Assembly (NCBI GenBank): GCA_016187325.1
Contig: JACPJY010000063.1
Span: 1 to 5,244, forward strand
Reading direction: 5' to 3'
Source: Rhodospirillales bacterium
GTDB taxonomy: Bacteria > Pseudomonadota > Alphaproteobacteria > Rhodospirillales > Casp-alpha2
Length of the DNA: 5,244 nucleotides
Part shown: piece after piece, positions 4,948 through 5,244 of the stretch
Layout: each line of letters opens with the position of its first letter
Numbering within the stretch: the first letter of the stretch is position 1
The notes under the pieces: model-generated
The model's database searches: none
What the model was told of the DNA's origin: nothing
The model's input: only the letters and a program-made list of their open reading frames with translations
Made by a program: the position numbers and the translations under genes

Positions 4948-5244
4948 TTATCTCCCGAAGGTTTTTCGCGGCATCAGCTTTTGATGCAGCAGTACCGCCC
5001 GGCGGTCTGCGGCACCGAACGCGCCCGCCGCGGCCTTGGCGACGACGGCGGCGACGCGGGCCGGCTCGGCGACGGTGTCACAGGCGACGCCGGCGGCGGT
5101 GAGGATGCGTTTGGCGTTGCGTCCCATCGGCAGCTGCCAGGGATTGAACTCGCGCCATTGGCCGCGCATGGTCATCAGCATCAACAGCGGGAATTCGCAG
5201 GCGCGGGATAAGGACAGCATGTTGATGCAGTTGCCGATGCCCGA
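4948..5244 (-). CDS. ThDP-dependent 2-oxo acid decarboxylase, alpha (pyrimidine-binding) subunit, C-terminal part (5' end outside window)
   Basis: The frame is open from the window edge (5244) to the TAA at 4950-4948, giving 98 residues that begin SGIGNCINMLSLSRACEF. The internal Met at 5220 is not the real start, because the reading frame and the homologous pattern continue upstream of it. The stretch GIGNCINML..., then PLLMLMTMRGQW and NPWQLPMG, fits the latter half of the N-terminal (PYR) domain of sulfopyruvate decarboxylase alpha subunits (ComD-like) and of phosphonopyruvate decarboxylases. The catalytic glutamate that activates the ThDP aminopyrimidine should be encoded further upstream and cannot be checked. 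It is followed 3 nt later by the beta subunit, together making one split decarboxylase. Confidence 0.8.
   Translation of the reverse strand, partial: SGIGNCINMLSLSRACEFPLLMLMTMRGQWREFNPWQLPMGRNAKRILTAAGVACDTVAEPARVAAVVAKAAAGAFGAADRRAVLLHQKLMPRKTFGR
4952..4956 (-). promoter_or_regulatory. Shine-Dalgarno site of the ThDP beta subunit
   Basis: GGGAG on the minus strand lies in the last two sense codons of the alpha-subunit gene, 7 nt before the GTG at 4944-4942. This supports the GTG start and translational coupling of the two subunits. Confidence 0.65.

Noticed and set aside
4674..5102. Plus-strand open frame of 142 codons
   Set aside because: The Arg/Pro/Ala-rich low-complexity translation lies opposite both ThDP subunits and is a shadow.

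Overview
All six genes recognised here lie on the minus strand of a GC-rich stretch, so transcription runs from high to low coordinates. Codon choice, frequent GTG/TTG starts backed by strong Shine-Dalgarno (SD) sequences, and the protein types suggest a high-GC proteobacterium, most likely an alphaproteobacterium. That placement is inference from sequence style, not from a marker gene.

Layout in transcription order: (1) 5244-4948, the C-terminal part of an alpha (N-terminal-type) subunit of a split thiamine-diphosphate (ThDP) decarboxylase of the sulfopyruvate/phosphonopyruvate type, running in from outside the window; (2) 4944-4339, the beta (ThDP-binding) subunit; (3) a GC hairpin, then 4299-2812, a CoA-independent NAD(P)-type aldehyde dehydrogenase; (4) a gap of about 200 bp containing a 90-bp island with only 14 G/C bases, which holds a plausible promoter and several inverted repeats; (5) 2614-1862, a CysH-type assimilatory sulfonucleotide reductase with the four-cysteine [4Fe-4S] signature; (6) a 138-bp gap with a 17-bp tandem repeat and a perfect 11-bp inverted repeat; (7) 1723-92, an AMP-forming acyl-CoA synthetase; (8) 88-1, the first 29 residues of an SDR-family oxidoreductase, leaving the window.

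Functionally there are probably three units. The decarboxylase subunits and the aldehyde dehydrogenase look co-transcribed and form a logical pair: a 2-oxo acid is decarboxylated to an aldehyde, which is then oxidised to an acid. The substrate cannot be read from the sequence; 3-sulfopyruvate or 3-phosphonopyruvate are the family precedents. cysH appears to have its own promoter and supplies sulfite for cysteine synthesis. The acyl-CoA synthetase and SDR genes are translationally close and form a fatty- or carboxylic-acid activation and redox unit. The least explained material is in the two intergenic regions, where symmetric elements overlap candidate promoters. No RNA gene, insertion sequence, CRISPR array or origin was seen.
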